This document shows positions 60,550 to 64,000 of a stretch of DNA of 64,000 nucleotides, piece after piece (within the stretch, counting starts at the first letter, position 1; the number at the start of each line of letters is the position of its first letter). The notes below the pieces were generated by a model that saw only the letters and a program-made list of their open reading frames with translations, had not been told where the DNA came from and ran no database searches. The stretch lies in NCBI GenBank assembly GCA_023105745.1, contig JALGQZ010000009.1, positions 42,437,967 to 42,501,966 on the forward strand. The letters run 5' to 3'. Position numbers and translations under genes: made by a program. Source of the stretch: Austropuccinia psidii. Its lineage: Eukaryota; Basidiomycota; Pucciniomycetes; Pucciniales; Sphaerophragmiaceae.

Positions 60550-61045
60550 TTTTGATTGAAAGTTTCAAACTTTTTTTGAATGAAATGAAATCAAGAATCA
60601 AGAAGTCAAATAATTCAATAGTGTAAATCTAAAAAGGTTCAATTAGATCAAATCCAGAATTAAAATCAAGAAAGAAGATCAAATTCAGGCCAATAAAGCA
60701 ATTGATAGATAGAGATGATAATGATATGATGACATACCCGATAGGATGAAGATGAGTAAATAGAATGTTTGTTACAATTGATATGATGTCAGAGTCAGTC
60801 AATCAGTCAATGAGAATGTAATCATCCAACATGGAAATTCAATGATAGACCAATAGGTGTAAATAAACTAACCCAAATCAACAAGGGAGATAAATTGAGA
60901 ATAAGTTTTTAAAGTTTTCTCTTTAATTCAAAAATCAAAACAAAAACAAGATTGAAATTGTTTGGGGGACAAAGGGGCAATCAAGAGAGGGAGGGTATTT
61001 ATATAGTCCGATCCAAGGATCCAAGTTGAAGTTATAGAATTTAAT
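60550..61045 (-). promoter_or_regulatory. Probable promoter and 5' UTR of the cyclophilin gene
   Basis: No ORF is present directly upstream of ATG 60549. The stretch is AT-rich with CA-rich strings on the minus strand. No clear TATA box was fixed. The transcription start is unknown. Confidence 0.4.
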
Positions 61046-61109
61046 TTGACCCTTCTTGACCATCTTGACCTTCTTGACCGATTATTTGATCGAGTTGACC
61101 AATTTGACC
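61046..61109 (+). promoter_or_regulatory. Phased array of six TTGACC hexamers
   Basis: TTGACC occurs at 61046, 61056, 61065, 61074, 61095 and 61104, with spacings of 10, 9, 9, 21 and 9 bp, close to one helical turn. It lies about 500 bp upstream of the cyclophilin start. A multi-site regulatory element is possible; simple tandem-repeat origin is the alternative. Confidence 0.45.
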
Positions 61110-61110
61110 G

Positions 61111-61196
61111 TTTTACAGCTACAGTTACATTTACAGTCACATTTACATTTAAGGTTACATTTACAGTCACATTTACCGTCACATTTACAGTCACAT
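61111..61196. repeat. Imperfect repeat of TTACATTTACAGTCACA units
   Basis: Six-base words TTACAT, TTACAG and TCACAT alternate. The minus strand reads as Val-Thr-Val-Asn repeats in an 88-codon ORF, which is a product of the repeat. A related CTGTAACTGTAG-type block lies at 61398-61432. Confidence 0.8.
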
Positions 61197-61322
61197 TAGT
61201 GTAGTAGTGTTACAATTACAAACTTACTGTAATTAAAATTATCTACGATTTTCAAATTTTGACATCATCAATCGATTTCAGTCAGTACGCTTGTCTGAAG
61301 CTTCCACGTTAGTTTGATGTGG

Positions 61323-61363
61323 TCTTGTCTTCTCTTCCGATTTCCGATTCGGAAAAGACAAGA
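61323..61363. other. Inverted repeat able to form a hairpin
   Basis: TCTTGTCTTCTCTTCCGA pairs with TCGGAAAAGACAAGA across a short loop, with a two-base bulge. It may be an extruded cruciform, a terminator-like structure or the trace of a small element. Confidence 0.5.
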
Positions 61364-61432
61364 TGGATAGAACTAGTGTAAATTAATTTAACTCAACTAC
61401 TGTAGCTGTAACTGTAACTGTAGCTGTACTGT

Positions 61433-62200
61433 TGTGCAGAGATATGCTCACATTTTATTTTCTATTTACACTACAGCATTACACACTCCGTAGATTACAT
61501 ACAAGACACAGCCATCTTGTGAACTACAGTGAGAGACAACCCCAAAATTTGGTGACATGTCCACGAGACATGTCTCATAGATTGCATACAAACTGACGTA
61601 TTGAATCAAATTGAATCGTATTCAATAAGATTCTACACTGTATCGCTTCGCATATATCATATTAAATCACTTAAAACCATATCATCATCACTATGGCTTT
61701 CTAGATTCAAACGCACACACTCTAGTATTCCTAAATTCCGAATCAACGGAGCTGCGTAGATGTTGCACTGTATGGCAGTGTGCACCAGAGCTAACCAAAT
61801 TTTAGGGGTCAGCTCACCCAAAGTGCTCTTTATCGTCTAAAATTTATGGAAATCAACTCTTGAGTCTTGAGCTACCCACCAACTTCCACCAATCTAGAAT
61901 CTCTCATAATTTTCATCTAGAAAGGCCTTAAGCAATCTTGACTGTAGCCTGTAACCCTGAAACGGTTCCTATAGCCACCGCCCACGTGCTTTTTATCCCT
62001 GTTGTATAATTCAGCCTTCTTCTTTATCATCATCAAAGATCGGTGTTGATGGGCTCCTTACAGTTGTACAGTAATAAATTCCATCCCATCCAATTCCAAA
62101 GCTAATCCAATAACCAACCAAAATCTGAAGTAGTCTATATATATATATGTTCCAGCGGTGGCACCTTTTAAGATGATGTAGAGATTCACTATGAATTTAC
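61433..62200. other. Intergenic stretch, less AT-rich, no gene seen
   Basis: No ORF or motif-bearing peptide is visible on either strand. A CACGTG E-box-like word is at about 61984. It may hold an upstream control region or a non-coding transcript. Confidence 0.4.
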
Positions 62201-64000
62201 ACCTTTTTTTATAATGACTTCATAAAAATTTCTGAGTCTATTTTGATTTAGATTCACAATGATATGATTTCTCAATGATCAAATTATAGATAAACAATGC
62301 AAAATGTTTCTTTACTAAGTTAATCACTCAATAAGCTTAATAATCAATCAAGAATTCATGCTATGATCTAAAGATATAGATTTAAATTGATTCAAAATGA
62401 GAGGTTTTTGATATTAATTCATTCAAATTAGTGCCCAAAAGTTTAGAGAAAAAGTATCTTTAATTTAAAAAAAGAAAAATAAATAAATACTCTAGTACAT
62501 ACTCATATATAATTTAAACAAATAAATTATCATTATCATAATAAATATTTTACTAATATAAAAATTTATTCATAAATTTAAGCATTCTTAGGTAAAAATT
62601 AATTCATTAATCTAAATAAATCCTCTTTCAAGAAGAATATATATATATGAAAACAAATTAAAAATTCTATATAATTAAATTATTTTTAAATTAAATTTGA
62701 TTTAATTTTTTGTTTTTTGTTTTTAAAATTAATAAATATTAAAAATAATTAATTTATGAATTTATTTTAATAAATCTAAAGTATTTTTTTCTATGAAAAA
62801 AAAAAAAATAAAGAAGAAAAAATGACTTATTTTTTCCAAAATTAAATTTTGAAAAAAAAAAAAAAAAAGAAAAACACTAAAAATGTAAAATTTTTAAAGT
62901 TGTTTTTTAATCAAAAAAAAAAAGTAACTAATTATTTATTATTATCATTTTTATTTTTGGAATTGAGGAAATTAGTTTAGATTAAAAGTTGATTTAAACT
63001 ATTTCTTTTTTTGATATGTTTTGACTTTTTAATAATTTTTATTTCAAAATGTTTCAAGCTACTTTATCATATTATCTACTATTATCCTTCATATGACTTA
63101 GAACACACGCTACACATAAACCTTAATATAAAACTATAATAAATTAGAGTCTGTTCAAAGAATCAAACATTTTTGAAGACACTATGACACTAAATCCTCA
63201 AAAAACACATCTGAATAATCTTAGTATATCCACTCTCAATTTGAAAAACAAAAGATAACATCACATTTGCAAACTATTAAACAAACTTCTTAATTCCTTA
63301 AAAAATATCCAAAAATACAAAGATGATGGAAATTTTCAAAAGGAAGAAGGTACTTGACCTTATTGAGATTTTACTAAGAGTTATTAAATCTAAATTTCTG
63401 AAATATTTAAATGGAGCTAGCTGGTATGTAACTAATTAGATCATGATCTCTGATTATTTTTTTTTGTGTATTAATAAAAAGAATTATTATCCCAAAAGAA
63501 GGTTTAAAGTAAAAATCAAATAAAAGTATAATTTGATCAAATAATTACACAAATTAATTAATCAAATACATAAATTGAAACCAATTTAAAAAGTGATTAA
63601 TAAATATAAAAATAAAAAAAAAATAAAAAAATTGGAATTTTTTAAATTAATAATAAAAGAAATCAGACAAAATCAAAATAATATAATTCCCTACTTAATT
63701 AATAAAAAATCTCATTATCTAATTATTAATCATAAAAAAATGTAGTATTAAAAAAAAATCTTATCAATATTTAGGGTTCAAAATCAAATAAATTATTAAG
63801 AACTCCAATCAATTTTTTTTCCTTAAGTCAAAAGAATTCATATGAGATAAATATATATTACAAATCTAATTTAAAAATATTAAAATATTATTAAAATACA
63901 CATTAAAAAAATAATCAATTTATATTATGGATTTGTTTTATAGAAATATTAAAAGATTTGAATTTTTTTTCAATAATATTTAGGTTAATATATAATTGAA
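62201..64000. other. AT-rich low-complexity stretch to the window end, no gene seen
   Basis: Dominated by A/T runs; short ORFs carry no motif and no repeat boundary is recognisable. Confidence 0.6.

Noticed and set aside
60928..61194. Minus-strand ORF with Val-Thr-Val-Asn repeats
   Set aside because: It follows from the TTACAT/TCACAT repeat and continues into unrelated sequence upstream of the cyclophilin gene.

Overview
The window is about 64 kb of very AT-rich eukaryotic DNA, almost all of it layered transposable elements around one clear host gene: a seven-exon cyclophilin A gene on the minus strand at 60549-59575. Short introns (67-99 nt), long-LTR Ty3/Gypsy chromoviruses, long dead repeats and very low GC point to a rust fungus (Pucciniales) with an expanded genome. 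From memory the Gypsy Gag-Pol and the Gag-protease fossil look most like repeats of Austropuccinia psidii; I cannot verify the species here.

Left part (1-17.1 kb) is a nest. A young Gypsy element (family A) fills 1-9971: partial 5' LTR, primer binding site, leader, Gag-Pol frame, polypurine tract and a 1834-bp 3' LTR. It sits inside an LTR of a second family (D, remnant 9972-11369), which itself interrupts a decayed element of a third family (B, internal part 11370-15216, 3' LTR 15217-17099).

Middle part (17.1-35.6 kb): a solo A LTR with a perfect 5-bp target duplication (18477-20221), a minus-strand PIF/Harbinger transposase fossil (22360-21300), a MULE transposase fossil (24960-26330), a third Gypsy fossil (26450-30740) joined to a D LTR (30741-32672), and a decayed long-period tandem array (33.98-35.46 kb).

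Right part (35.6-64 kb): a GC-richer Ty1/Copia element on the minus strand (35631-40301), unassigned DNA, a minus-strand Gag-protease fossil with a long tail of unknown function (50710-43780) split by a B LTR (46999-48863), a solo D LTR (51566-53508), two unusual minisatellites, a hAT-type MITE with a perfect 8-bp duplication (58265-58479), a GC-rich island without an ORF, the cyclophilin gene, and its upstream region with a phased TTGACC array.

The A element is structurally complete apart from 110 bp of LTR outside the window and one in-frame TAA between protease and reverse transcriptase. Its most intriguing part is the Gag start: a 199-codon ORF overprints Gag in another frame, and a good intron in the leader would join the leader frame to that ORF while removing the Gag start codon. 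All protein calls come from motifs read by eye; no search was run.
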